Shown here one piece after another: positions 1-10,869 of a stretch of 64,000 nt of DNA. A program made the position numbers and the translations under genes. The notes beneath the pieces are model-generated. The model was not told the DNA's origin and searched no databases. It saw nothing but the letters and a program-made list of their open reading frames with translations. The stretch is taken from positions 1-64,000 of the forward strand of contig MZNV01001118.1 in the NCBI GenBank assembly GCA_002081555.1, in the 5' to 3' direction. Numbering within the stretch: the stretch's first letter is position 1; every line of letters begins with the position of its first letter. The DNA is from Protostelium mycophagum (taxonomy: Eukaryota; Evosea; Variosea; Protosteliida; Protosteliaceae).

Positions 1-59
1 GCATCACATCGGGCCATCATGGCCCGAATGTGGAAGCATCTCTCCGGGGGGGCCCGAAA

Positions 60-300
60 TTTCGGTCATGTGCCAGTAAGAAAGCCAATACAAACCGAAT
101 ACGTTTTGGAAACAAACCGAAACGATTTTCAAAGCGGGAATAGAACCAAAATTTTCGATTTCCCACCAATGCGGAACCACAGCTTCTTTATTTATTATGG
201 AGCTGTGGTTCCGCATTGGTGGGAAATCGAAAATTTTGGCCGAATCGTTTCGGCCGAAACGTATAAAACCGAATTTATTGGGCTTACGTGGCACCAAATC
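60..300. repeat. Foldback (MITE-like) inverted repeat
   Basis: A perfect 39-bp inverted repeat (146-184 against 201-239) surrounds a 16-nt loop. Outside it the similarity continues less perfectly: about 70-145 resembles the reverse complement of about 240-290, sharing gtgcca, taag, ccaata, accgaa and aaacgat words. Altogether it could fold into a stem of roughly 110 bp. It lies just upstream of the homeodomain gene start at 346 and so may be part of its promoter. The shape suggests a non-autonomous foldback or MITE element. No transposase is present and no clear target-site duplication was identified. Confidence 0.7.
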
Positions 301-345
301 AACAGCAATCCAACAGGCATAATCCAACAGACCAGACACAGGACA

Positions 346-1195
346 GATGGTGATGATAGACAGGACTTGCTTTTTTCTTATCTCTTTAGAATCAGCTGCC
401 GAACCCCAAGAATACTCCAGTAAAGAGGAAAAGGAGAGTAGCGACAACACCCACCCAGAGTGACAATTCGGTCAGTTTCGTCTACGGTCTTGTATTTGCT
501 GATCCAATACAGGACGACGATTATGAAGAAGAAGAATTTGTGGTGACAGAAGAGGATGCGCAGGAACGTGTCTCCCAAAAAGCTAGTAGTTCCATTCAGA
601 GCAAATTCAAATTGATTGTGGAAGCCGTAGTGCACTTGGCCGAGACTTTGAAGCAGATTGACTGGGTACTGTTCTATATAGAAGGACATATCATCTAATG
701 AAACAATAGGATGATGACACATCCCCAGAGATTTCAGCACGACCCAAGTCAGGCAGAGGAATTCGCTTCTCTCCAGAATTCATAGAGATCTTGGAGAAGG
801 AGTTCCACGGCGAGAAATTTACTGATGAAGTGTTGGAATATCTCATGAAACAAACCAACCTAAGAAAGAGACAGATAAAGGACTGGAACTACACCAGGCG
901 CAACAAGCAAAAAAAGGTGAGAAGAGTCTGATCACCATCATTTTTGACTGTTCAACAGGTAGAAGAAATATCCAAGGAAGAGGCACTTGACCATTTAAGG
1001 ACATTCTACAACAAGAACAAAGGAGGTCTTTGTTTAAAAAGCGATGAGATTCCGCCCAGAATGCTGGAGGAGCTATCGAATGTAACAAACATGTCTGAAG
1101 AACAGATTCTTGCGTGGATTCGAAACTGTGAGTGTGAAGAGGACAAGGCAAGACAGGCGGAGTCCAATGTAAAGAAGACAAGGAGAAGATCCTGA
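346..1195 (+). CDS. Two-homeodomain transcription factor
   Basis: Likely sequence-specific DNA-binding nuclear protein of about 240 residues. The model has four exons: the start codon alone (346-348), 390-665, 710-916 and 959-1195, with phase-0 introns of 41-44 nt. A basic stretch (KRKRRVATT, residues 10-20) looks like a nuclear localisation signal and is followed by an acidic region (DDDYEEEE). Residues about 108-162 form a homeodomain-like three-helix unit whose third helix reads RQIKDWNYTRRNKQKK, close to the usual WFxNxR core. Residues about 166-228 form a second, more diverged one (EEQILAWIRNCECEED). The frame 390-665 is closed upstream by a TAG that belongs to the acceptor, so splicing from the ATG at 346 is needed. 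A foldback repeat lies directly upstream. The domain calls are from pattern and the target genes are unknown. Confidence 0.72.
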
Positions 1196-1932
1196 CCCTC
1201 AATATATTCGACTGAAAATGCACGTTTTTTGGAATGTTGTCCACAGACCACCTTGAAGAGAATTCATAATGCTGGAATTCGAATGTTGTGCAAATTTTTT
1301 GATGGCTGAATGTGGACTAAATTACGAGCCATTCGATTTCTATTTTTAGACCAGAAATTTCTTTCAACCGGAGTAAAGTGATAATCGCTTTGCCGAACAC
1401 ATAGATTACAACTTCATTGTGCAACGTTAATTACAATAGCCACACTCACAAAAGAATAAAACACAGAGAAGATTTTATCTTTCATTCCGTTGGATTGTAG
1501 ATGTGACCGGAGAAAGAGCCCTGCAGTACAGCATTCGGTTGATATTGCAGATATTTCACCGCATCTATTGCAGGTTTGAGGGACATCCCCGGGACCTGTC
1601 TGGGTCAATCTTCGTTCGTAACCGTGATCTCCACGGTATGAAACCGTGTATCAAGAAAGTGAAATTTCACTCACTTTGTATTGTTCTGGCCGCAGAGTTG
1701 ATTCTAAATTCGTGTTTGTATATTGTACGTAATCCCAGTCAGTCTTCTCTGCAAGTCTCAAGAACTAAAAAAATTCAATTGATATCTTAATGACTATTGC
1801 AATATTTGATCAGATTCCCCCACTTCTCGGTAATGAACACGTTAATTACCGAGATTTTCAACGTGGTGCGGGGAATCTGACCAAATCTAATACAATTTTT
1901 CAATTCTAGCATATTTCATTATTTGAGGACTT
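1196..1932. other. Convergent spacer without a recognised gene
   Basis: This lies between two converging genes. A 95-codon forward frame (1503-1790) shows no recognisable domain and has no neighbour splice partner, so it is left out. It carries a TTACCG-type palindromic cluster at 1618-1652, which recurs almost intact at 49501-49536, and a strong hairpin at 1812-1879. Confidence 0.6.
1812..1879. repeat. Nested hairpin, TTACCG family
   Basis: The outer arms agattcccc and ggggaatct and the inner arms ctcggtaat and attaccgag make a two-tier hairpin. It sits in the convergent spacer close to the 3' end of the minus-strand RING gene. It could mark a transcript end or belong to the dispersed TTACCG/CGGTAA palindrome family. 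Confidence 0.55.
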
Positions 1933-3434
1933 TCATTCGGAAATCACCTCCAAAGGGTCCTCTTTCTCTTTAAGTTGTTGCATCCTCTCGATAGCTTCGC
2001 GGACTTGACTCGCTGACGTGTTCACTTTCTTCATCTCTGTTGTGATGATGTCTTCACATTTCTTCTCGGCCATTTCTAGGGCTCCCAAGATGGACTTCTC
2101 TCGCTCCTCCAACAGTACTCTTAATTCTGCGAACTGCGATTTGACTGAATCTTGCGAGATTTTCCGCGATTCGGGGACGTGATTCTTTTTGTGGAGGAGA
2201 TTTTCTTCGGTTTTTCTCAGCTTTTCTGAGTTATTCAGAAATTTTTTTTTCCCATCAGAATAAAATCCAAAATAATTCAAAATTTAAATGTTTTTTGTGG
2301 AATTTCACCAAGATTAAATCATTTAATAAAACGAGTCACTTGACCTTCTTTCTCAACCAGATCGCGATGCCATTTTGGAATTCTTTCATTCATCACTTGA
2401 TCTCTTGCCACGTCTAAAGGCTCGCATGAATGTGGGCCGTGTTTGTGCCTGACGCATTCGTAGCATACTGCCATAAAACAGTCCATGCAAAACATGCAGT
2501 AGTCCTGATGAGGTCATCATCGATCGGAACGATGTCATGTGTGCTCATGGCTTTGCCGCAAAGATGCATTCTAATTTGACAGAGCTGCAAACGACAAGGA
2601 TACACTTGTCAAGTGTCCAAAGATATCATTCGACGGCCTTGCCTCATTAGTGTTTTCCGTTGCCGCAAACACAAATGCGGTTTATTTCAACCTCCAAAAT
2701 GCGTATTTCTGTGTGATTTCGAATGAATTCCGCAAATACGAAATATTTCCGCTTTTGTTGTGCCAGCACTCGAAAAGACAAACACACTGAACATGCAAAT
2801 AATGATGACATCTCATACCTCATCATGCTCATCACATTTTCCTGATTTGACATTTCCATGGACCTTTATGATGGGTCTCAAACCATGCTTTGCGGGGATA
2901 TGTGACACGGAACTGCACAGAGGGCATTGTAGACAATACATGTCATCTGTCGGCACATTCTTTTGAGCCCTTCCCAACCGGATGGGAGTCGTCTCCTTTT
3001 GTTGGACCATCATTTTTGTGGCGCATTGTAGACAGAAAGTATGTGAGGACGTACAGGCGGGGAGTGTGACATATCGTGACATCTGGCTTCTACAACACAA
3101 ACACAACGGCATGTCTGCAACGGAGGGAGAAGGTGGTGGTGTCTGAGATATCGTAAGTGCATCATTACGATGTCATGTTATCACCTTCATGATATCAGAC
3201 ATGGATATCTTGACGAATTTTGTGGAGAAATTGTCACTACTCATAGTCCTATCATATTTATAAGCGACCTGTAAATTTCAGTGAAAATTCGTGTAAAGAG
3301 ATTTCCTGTAGTATTTTGGACTTGTAAAATTTAAAAATCTGACGCCACTTATAAAGCATTTTTCCTCTTACTTGAAATTTGTTTAAATCGTATTCTTTCT
3401 CTTGCAAAGACATCGCGAGCTGCTCATCGCTCAT
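1933..3434 (-). CDS. TRIM-like RING / B-box / coiled-coil protein
   Basis: Probable RING-type E3 ubiquitin ligase acting with an E2 on unknown substrates. Reading on the minus strand, the N-terminal exon (MSDEQLAMSLQEKEYD, start at 3434) is followed by a short exon (YKYDRTMSSDNF) and then a proline-rich lead into a RING finger at about 3110-2890. Its zinc ligands are CLCC, C-T-S-S-H, CLQC and CPLC. A B-box-like zinc module lies at about 2500-2410 (YCMFCMDCF, CYECVRHKHGPH). The last exon (2280-1933) is a long amphipathic helix (EEREKSILGALEMAEKKCED) typical of TRIM coiled coils. No SPRY or NHL domain is seen. The ligase activity is inferred from family. The gene lies 60 bp behind an E2 gene on the same strand. 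A phase-compatible splice could instead join the two into one E2-E3 polypeptide, so the start is uncertain. Confidence 0.7.
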
Positions 3435-3493
3435 CAAAAGCGGATCGATCGGCTAAAACAATCATCAGCAGATGAGAGCAGTTCTCTTGGTTG

Positions 3494-4822
3494 TTAGGAT
3501 AGTAACATTCCATGTGCAACTAAACATGTATGGTTGATAGAAGGGCATTCTTTTATATGTGGATACGCTTGGAAATAGTTTTTCTGATATTTTTGAAAGG
3601 CGGGAAAGCTGCACTTTTAAAAATTACAAAGGTTTTTCATTTTGTGGAAAGTACAATTCCAATTTCTTGCAGAATTACCTGTATAGAAGGAAGCTCATTC
3701 AAAGTGAATGATGTGTTCACATGTGCATCTTCTGTCAGCGATGGCCCACCTCCATCATCATCCTCGTCCTCTTTTTTTCTGACTTCTGAAATATCTAACC
3801 CCGCCTATGGGGTCAGTGACGTCATTTCTATTTTTAGCGCACCTTGATATTCTGCAGCCTCGTCTTCAGAGTGGAATAGAACAGATTTGGTTCCAAATCT
3901 TCCCTCGAGATCTGTTCTTCACATCTCTGTAGCAATTCGTCGTAATGTTGGAGAAAATGATCTTCCATTTCATCCTGCGAAGAATGTGATCAGTGCATGT
4001 ATGTTGAGAAAGGCACCAAAAGAAATTTTTGAATGACTACGATGTACACACCTGAAAAATGGAGCCACATGTCGGTCTCTCCATCATGCCACAGATGGCG
4101 ACCCTCATCGTCTCGTACGCGATCTTTTCATTGTATTTCTTCAACACTTCTGGTGGTGGGTTTGTTTTCTGGATCACTTAGAAGCTTCCTGACAAAGACC
4201 TACTTCATATGCTGGTTCATTAAAATATGGTTGTGCGTTCATCAGAGATTGGATGGATAACAACACCGAATAGAGACTCTGAACTTGTGTCCAGCCAGGC
4301 CCTGAAAATAGGTAAAAACATCGTCAAGTGTCACAAACATCAACATCATGTAAACATACCAGCCCATGTGCCAAGGATACTGAGACAGACTTTTCCATTT
4401 GCATATAAATTAGGATTAAAGTCAACAGTTCCTCCATTTGTCGTCTTAAATTCCACTTTTGGTGGCCTCCAAGGATAATCAAAAGGAAAATGTAAATCTA
4501 CAAGAGTAAGAAATCAAGTTAGTATTGTCTACATCACCGAAATGGAAGAAGCCATTCTCATAGGGCGTGTCGGATGGACCTTACATTTATCGTTTAGTGA
4601 AGAAAAGAAGAAAGGAAATTACCTATTATGAGAGCTTCAATGTGCAGTAAATTTCCTTCTTCTGGAGATACAAAACTATTCTTATTAGTGAATGAATGAT
4701 GAAGAGGTGACTCACATTCTTGCATCACCGCTATACATAACCTCACGAAGATCTTTAATGATCCTTTGAATCGCCTCTTGAGAGGGTGCTAAGAGTTCTG
4801 TCGACTGTTTCAGAAGTGACAT
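3494..4822 (-). CDS. Ubiquitin-conjugating enzyme E2, UBE2Z-like
   Basis: E2 enzyme that carries ubiquitin (or FAT10 in animal UBE2Z) on a cysteine. Exons on the minus strand read: start [20 protein letters not shown], then [14 protein letters not shown], then [15 protein letters not shown], then a core exon (4490-4360) with [18 protein letters not shown]. The C in that motif is the catalytic cysteine. Next come [17 protein letters not shown] and YFNEPAYE, then a helical exon ([17 protein letters not shown]) that matches the long UBE2Z-specific C-terminal part. The next exons give [16 protein letters not shown] and an acidic tail ([12 protein letters not shown]). The order and motifs fit UBE2Z better than other E2 families. 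The last exon is less certain: it either ends at 3494 or splices into the downstream RING gene. Introns are 35-60 nt apart from one long one. Confidence 0.82.
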
Positions 4823-4965
4823 TTGTTTGTATCTTGTGGTCCACCAAAAATTTTAAATTTCGGTTCTCCCGCCTGTGATTTCGACATTACACCATTGTAA
4901 ATATAGTGCAGATTTTTGCTTGCTGTTTCTTCTGTTTTTCAAGGCCAGCCAGGTGAGAGATGATT

Positions 4966-5466
4966 TCATTTTTGGTGTAATTTTACTGTACAAAAATATT
5001 GTTGAAAAAAGTGATAAAATTTATTTCGAGATTTCGTTGCTGCCAAAACAAACAGTAGTTTTTTGAGACCATAGGCTATTAATAATACTTGAATAAGGCA
5101 AGAGGAGAAGCAATAATAAAATGTTATTTGATGCATACAATGTAAAATTGTCTGAATAATGAAATTCATGCTTTTGGTCCAAGGGCAATTACGTAATCTC
5201 AATTTTCCTCTGTATACAGGAAACTGCGGAGAGGCACCGATCAGGGAAGTGGCAAATTCGGAAAATTTCAGACATCGTTGTAGAATGATGTCTTCATTCT
5301 GACAGATTTCTTGGTAATTGTTCCTCTCGGCCTTGAGATCCAACTTCTTCTCAATGGTAAAGTTGCACCCGCCAATTGAAGGTATAGCAGCGGAATAATG
5401 GAAGACGAGACCACGGAAGATCCTCCTTGGGAACAAACGTAAGGAACGTAACAATTTTGAGCACAT
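4966..5466 (-). CDS. Unrecognised protein with mitochondrial-type leader
   Basis: The minus-strand frame starts at an ATG at 5466. It opens with a basic, amphipathic leader (MCSKLLRSLRLFPRRIFRGL) that looks like a mitochondrial targeting presequence. It continues into a helical, charged segment (KKLDLKAERNNYQEICQNED, then ILQRCLKFSEFATSL). The second half (after about 5215) is low in charge, and a splice site near GTATAC at 5215 may remove it. I do not recognise the family. It lies about 90 bp downstream of the IPT-domain gene on the same strand. Confidence 0.45.
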   Translation of the reverse strand: MCSKLLRSLRLFPRRIFRGLVFHYSAAIPSIGGCNFTIEKKLDLKAERNNYQEICQNEDIILQRCLKFSEFATSLIGASPQFPVYRGKLRLRNCPWTKSMNFIIQTILHCMHQITFYYCFSSCLIQVLLIAYGLKKLLFVLAATKSRNKFYHFFQQYFCTVKLHQK

Positions 5467-5556
5467 CTCGGACTTCCGAATACACTGCGCTTTTGGGGGA
5501 AATTCCCCTCCTTTTGACGCGGCCAATTCTTCGCGAATTCAACGGAATCCGACGAT

Positions 5557-6882
5557 TTATACGAGGAAGGTGAATTCGTGGGTGTTTCTCGCAGGCACTT
5601 TCTGCTTTTTGAAGTGGTTGATGAGCAAAAGCTGCATTTTCGTGGTGGTTTGGAGTGCTGGGTGGGCCGGAACCTGTACTACGACGAATGTACTGGCCAA
5701 TCTTAACACCGGAATTTCTCTGCCGTCCAGGTGCACACTCACTGTGAGCACGTCACAAATGTCATGCTGTCGTTCCGGGCATACCTTTCCGTGAAAAATC
5801 TGACCCTTTGATGGTTACTTCTGTGTTGCTGTTGCAACTTCCTTGCCACGGGGTGATCGTCTCTACTTGTGGCTCTGCCCCCACGAAGATCTTGTTTGAT
5901 TGTAATTCGAAAGGCTCACTGATCAACTTTTCCCGCCAAATAACGCCTCCCTCTGTCATATATTTGATGTAAAAAATCAGGGTGAATTTTCGTAGCGCTG
6001 ATTGAGAGAGTAACTGTATTGTTCAGATATATAAATGAATTGTGAGGTCGTACCCGCAGGGAAAATTCACATGAGATATCTAATGGCCTGTTCATCTTTC
6101 GAAGACCTGAAGGATCGACCAGATAATGATATTCTCTACCACCAGAATATTTGTCTAGCGTCTCTCCATCTTTTGCACCTACCGAAATGGGTCTCTCATT
6201 AGAGGAAGTACATTACCTAAAAGGGCAGTAACTCGCCACCATTGTAGTGTTTTAGAAGATGAGTGGACGATGACGAGAGGGTGAGGAAGTAGATACCTCG
6301 AAAAGTCAATATTACCGAAAGAGATGAGGAGCTCACCGATTCTCGTTTGCATAACACTTTCGCTGGAATGGATTGGGGTGTTTCTGCAGATAAAAATTGT
6401 TGGAAACAGGATATGTCCTCATTCTTTCTTTGTACTCTGATCATCGATCAATCATATGAAAGAGGAGCAAGATCGACGTCACGAAATGAGAGAAATGAAG
6501 GTCCTACTTGCTAGTTTTCTTGCTTCATCTTCGCCATTTTGTGATTGGGGTGTTGGAGTTGATATTGGAGCTGATTTGTTCATCTTGAATGTGAAAGTGT
6601 CAGACCAATCATGACCATCAAGATCTCCATCGCCGTTTAATAAACTCACGATACTAACAGATGGACGACCTGGATCTCATTAATAATAGAAAGATAGAGG
6701 TTTTTCCAGACCAAACAGAACTCACTAGCTGTCTCTGCTACTGCTGTATCCTCTTCATATTCTACTCCCATTCTGGTTATTCTCTTTGACACATAACTCG
6801 ATAAATGTCGTTCTGGTGGTTGTGTGGTGTCTTCATAATTCTTTTCTCTTCTTTTCTTCTTAGATGGTCCTTGTTGATTCAT
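5557..6882 (-). CDS. IPT/TIG-domain nuclear protein
   Basis: Probable DNA-binding or nuclear regulatory protein. The N-terminus (start at 6882) reads MNQQGPSKKKRREKNYEDTT, a strong nuclear localisation signal. A linker exon rich in S, T, P and Q follows. Exon 6180-6060 (GREYHYLVDPSGLRKMNR) and exon 6015-5780 carry beta-strand-rich sequence. The latter, joined by a phase-0 intron, reads EPQVETITPWQGSCNSNTEV then TIKGSDFSRKG, a typical start of an IPT/TIG immunoglobulin-like fold. The last exon completes it (VSVHLDGREIPVLRLASTFV) and the protein ends shortly after. IPT folds occur in Rel/NF-kB, CSL and STAT-like regulators and also in surface receptors. The NLS and lack of signal peptide favour a nuclear role. 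I could not tie it to one family. Confidence 0.62.
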
Positions 6883-7333
6883 GGTGGCGTTTGATGGGAC
6901 GGAGGCGTAACACAACGACACGGATGGTTGTTCAACCGTGTGTCTCTTTATTAGCCGTCAGGCGTCCTCGATCCAAAGGTGTCTGATGGACTGTGCGTGG
7001 TGGTGTCGATTAGTTTTGGTGGGTCTTTCCTTCAATGGCAATTTGTAGTAGCCCAAGTTACTTAAAACGACTCTTGGCATTAACTTTCAAAACTCACGAT
7101 GGACGCGAGGAACATCCACGTGTCTTAACGCGACGACTCTTTAAGAACTTTTTTCTGGGCAGTTTATCATATCAATAATATCCAAAGTATACATGCAACA
7201 TACGACATACAAGAGAGAGGGGCAAAGAGGACCGTGTGTTTGATCTCATCCATGATTTTGTGAATGACATTTTGGTGCTCATCTCGTTACGCAGGAGATA
7301 TGGACATTTTTCGACAGAAGTACTAACAAAGAA
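6883..7333. other. Spacer with no recognised gene
   Basis: Lies between two minus-strand genes: the 5' end of the IPT gene and the 3' end of the propeller-like gene. It presumably holds the IPT promoter. No conserved frame, RNA or repeat was seen. Confidence 0.5.
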
Positions 7334-10300
7334 CTACTTTAATTCAGCTTTGGAGACCATGGACACTATCTTGTCCAATAGAGGCCGGAGGTTCGATATG
7401 GTCATCCGAGGATCTTGAGAGAGAACTTCTCCGGTGCTGCGCTCTGAGAGGCTTGACTGCGAAATGTTCAGACCCATTGAGAAACTAGATTGTGATGTGA
7501 AAACATGTCAGAATTACCTGCGTCATTCTCAACAGATTCGAAGCGGTCATATTACTTGGTATCAGCGGCCACAACTATTTGATGTTAAAGTGAATCACAT
7601 TGCTTCTCCTTACCATCTCCAGATCCTCAGATTTGCCAATCGTAAGACAATATGTCAGTAGAACATTAAACTTGGCTACTTTTTCAGGACTTCCGTCCTC
7701 CAGCTTCTTCGCCTGCTCTACCTCATCTTCCAATGTTCCTTGAAGGTGGAACAGCTGTCGTGATGACGTGTCATGAGCGTAGGATACGAGGTCGGAGGCG
7801 GGGGGTAGTCGGGGTCGTCTAGAAGTGTGCGGTTTGATATTCTCCCGCCTTTTTTCTGGTGTACCCAAACCCTCCAACTGTACACGTAACTTATCTAAAA
7901 TGGGATCCAACTCCTCATTTAGAGGTGTGTCGTATTGGAATGAAACTCCCCCCTCCCCCTTGGGAATCTTCCCCTGCCTTTTCAAGAAATGTTCTTCGAT
8001 TTTTCCCAGAACAAATCCGTGATTCTCGGGGGTGTTGAGTGCGGGGATCACAAAGGCGGGTGTCTGCATTTTAGAGATGGCGACATTGGCATCTTGTCGA
8101 CGTTGTTGGATGAACGATTCTGATGGGAAATTTCCTGGCATTTGCTCTGAAGAGATGGAATTGATGGCGGCCTCACAATCCAGGAGCTCACGTGACCACA
8201 AAGAGGAATCATTATTGGGCGTCTACAACCAGTCAGATTATTTCTGATGACGTCATCACTTCAATGTGAGTTTAGAATTTTTTTGTACGAAAGATGCACA
8301 GGTTCGAAGTTTTGCAAAATATACTTTGTGTTTGATCCCGCACTTTTTTACGGTAACTACCGCACCTTTAAAAGGTCTGAAATCATTCTTACTGCATACA
8401 TCGCAAGTTTATTTTTTAAATTTATTTTTGGCACAACTTAGATTGCATTTTCTAGTGAATAAAATTGGTGATGGATGCTGGATGTTTTTGTTGATTTGCG
8501 GCGGAGCCGCGATGTGGCTCTTTGGTTGACTATATTGTTCGTGGTTCGCAAACAGAGTTGTAGATAGACAGTCCATCTACAATCAAGCAACAGAATAGAA
8601 AGTACAAAAATAAAAATAGATCCATTTCAAAAATTTCTTTGTAGCAAACAAAAAGTACAGCGCATAAAATTCATGATATCGTATCCTCACCTTTACCGTC
8701 TTATTGAGATGTCTCAATTGTGTCATCACGCTTCGATTTGAAAACGTCCATAATTTTTCCGCAATTATTCCGGTGAAGAAATTGGAGTTTACGTAAGGAA
8801 TTTTCCGAGAACTCATACGTGACGATTGTAGCCCGCTCTCACTGTGCTGGTCCCATAGTTTTTTGAATTTGAAATTTGGCGGGAAAGACACTTCTTCCAG
8901 GGGGACTCCTGACTTCAGGTCGTAGACGGTCAGGGATTCGATTCCGACCACCGCCAAGTTTTTTCCGAGAAAAAAAAGTCCCAAAATCTGTGGTTTTTCC
9001 TCTCCTACGAAATTCAATTTTTTCAAATTATTCAAAAAATTTAATTTTTATCAAATTATAATTCTGCCAGCGTTTATTTCTGCTGTGAACTACAACAGGC
9101 GATGTCACTGTTTTATTTACATGAAAAAATGAATTTCGGCAAATCGTTTCAAAAAAATGAAAATTACCCATTTTTAGATCAGATATTTTCCTCAACCCAA
9201 TTGTAGACGATGACGAATCGAAATGTACCATGTGTAGGTCCCCTTCCTGCCCCAAAATAACTAGCTCTTTACTGGCAGGTTGTAGAGCGATGTGGGTGTC
9301 GGCGTTTACGAGTGAGGGGGGTAGTTTGAGGCTGTGGTAGGGGAGGGACCCCATCACCCAGTAGTTTACGTAATGACGTGTCACTTGAATTTCCGACGAA
9401 TTCTCCCGCGTTTTTGTGACCGAAGACGTAAAGAACCAGACCCCTTCGTTTGTGGCTTGAAATTTCGAGAAGTTTTCTCGGTCACGGATGTCAAATTGTT
9501 TTTGGGTTTGACCTGAGGAGGGGGTCATGTGTAGTCCCTCGGAGAAGAACTCGATTGGAACACAGTGAAAATTCCCGTTACGTAATCTGTACACGAAGTT
9601 TCTTCTGTGAACGCAGAAGGCCGCGTCTTCGATCTCTGTTCCTGGAAAATATCATCGTCTACAAAGAGGTGTAAATTCAATTTTTATATTTTATATGAGA
9701 GGACACCAAGATTCTGTCATTGCTGTTGCGAAGAATATTTCAAACAGCAACACAGGACTTGTTATTGTGATTATAAAGGATCTTTGTGGGTCTACTCCGC
9801 TGCAGAAATTTTTCTAAAATTAATAAAATAATTATTGATAGTGTCTACAACGATTTAAATACCTTCTGGTCGGTATTCGTGAAGAAATTTCGAGTCGACC
9901 AACACCCACCGCCCCGAAATTTCCCGGAAAATCTCCTTGTTGACGTTTCCAGAATTCTGTTCACAGAATCAGTTCACCTCGTTGTAGATGGAATAAAATC
10001 ACCTGCCACTGCCATATATACATCATGGTGTTTTTACAAACTGCAATTAAGATCTTCTGTTCCTCACCGCCGACACTCTCGTGAAGAAATGTCAATTTTA
10101 CAACTGGAGAGGGGCTCTTCCACAGTAGTACACAGCCTAAATCTTTGTGCCAATCGTCGTCAACTATAACGACGTCAGACGATTTCATGGACTGTAAAAA
10201 TAAAAGAAAAAAAATTGTTTATCTAAATAAATTAAAAAGGTCACCGGTAGGAGTTGTGAGTTGATGAGACAATTTTTGCATGATTTCACTCTTCTTTGAA

Positions 10301-10728
10301 TGATCGATCCTCGTCCTCTTGACGGCCACCGTATCTTGTGCGTCTATAGAGAATAATGTGTCTGTTCCCGTTGAAGTGGTGATCACCACGATATGATGGG
10401 ATCTCATGCTGGTGACTGATGATACGTGTAGGACTTGAGAGATCAGTCCATCAAGACATAAAGATTCTTCGACTCTGTATTCGCCTCACCTCTTCTGGTT
10501 TCAGATGTCTCATTTTCCTGAAATGAATTCAGACATCAATGAAAGGAAGTGAACTGAACGCATTGATTCACTTACTTCTGATGTCTGTGTCAAACCTTGA
10601 ATCACAGCAGGGAGACCGATATCCTCTATCAACGAAGGTATCGTGTTACTGACTGGCAGTGAATTATTCGCACGTGTGTTCTCCAAAGAGAAAGGAGGTG
10701 TGGACAGCAGCTCTCGAAGGGCAAACAT
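7334..10728 (-). CDS. Large propeller-like protein, function unknown
   Basis: A multi-exon minus-strand gene. The start at 10728 (MFALRELLSTPPFSLENTRA) is an ATG; longer upstream frames begin only with TTG. Later exons include SMRSHHIVVITTSTGTDTLF, DDDWHKDLGCVLLWKSP, EEQKILIAVCKNTMMYIWQW, ISGRWVLVDSKFLHEYRPE and a long exon (9594-9170) with RHYVNYWVMGSLPYHSLKLP. Exon 9035-8700 (GLFFLGKNLAVVGIESLTVY) follows. These alternate short beta strands in a way that suggests one or two WD-like propellers. Exon 8200-7620 is helical (QQRRQDANVAISKMQTP), and the C-terminal exons at 7520-7334 are polar. Introns carry palindromic words, for example TGATGACGTCATCA at 8245-8258 and CGGTAACTACCG at 8351-8362. 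I could not assign a family. The start is 141 bp from the divergent ADIP gene. Confidence 0.65.
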
Positions 10729-10869
10729 TAGATCAGATCTTGCCGCTTTTTCCTTCGACAAAGAACAAAATTCGCTTCCCGCAGTAAGTTGTACGATTCT
10801 ACAATGATTTGGATGACCTCAATTCCCGCCAAAATTACAATCCAGAAGATTTGAAAAGATCTAGGAGGA
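10729..10869. promoter_or_regulatory. Bidirectional promoter gap
   Basis: Only 141 bp separate two divergent start codons (minus gene at 10728, plus gene at 10870). It holds a TTCCCGCCAAAATT word near 10822-10835, an E2F-like site that recurs elsewhere in the window. Regulatory role is inferred from position only. Confidence 0.4.

Noticed and set aside
4-450. Frames on both strands across the foldback repeat
   Set aside because: They share the same peptide words because of the inverted repeat; no gene evidence.
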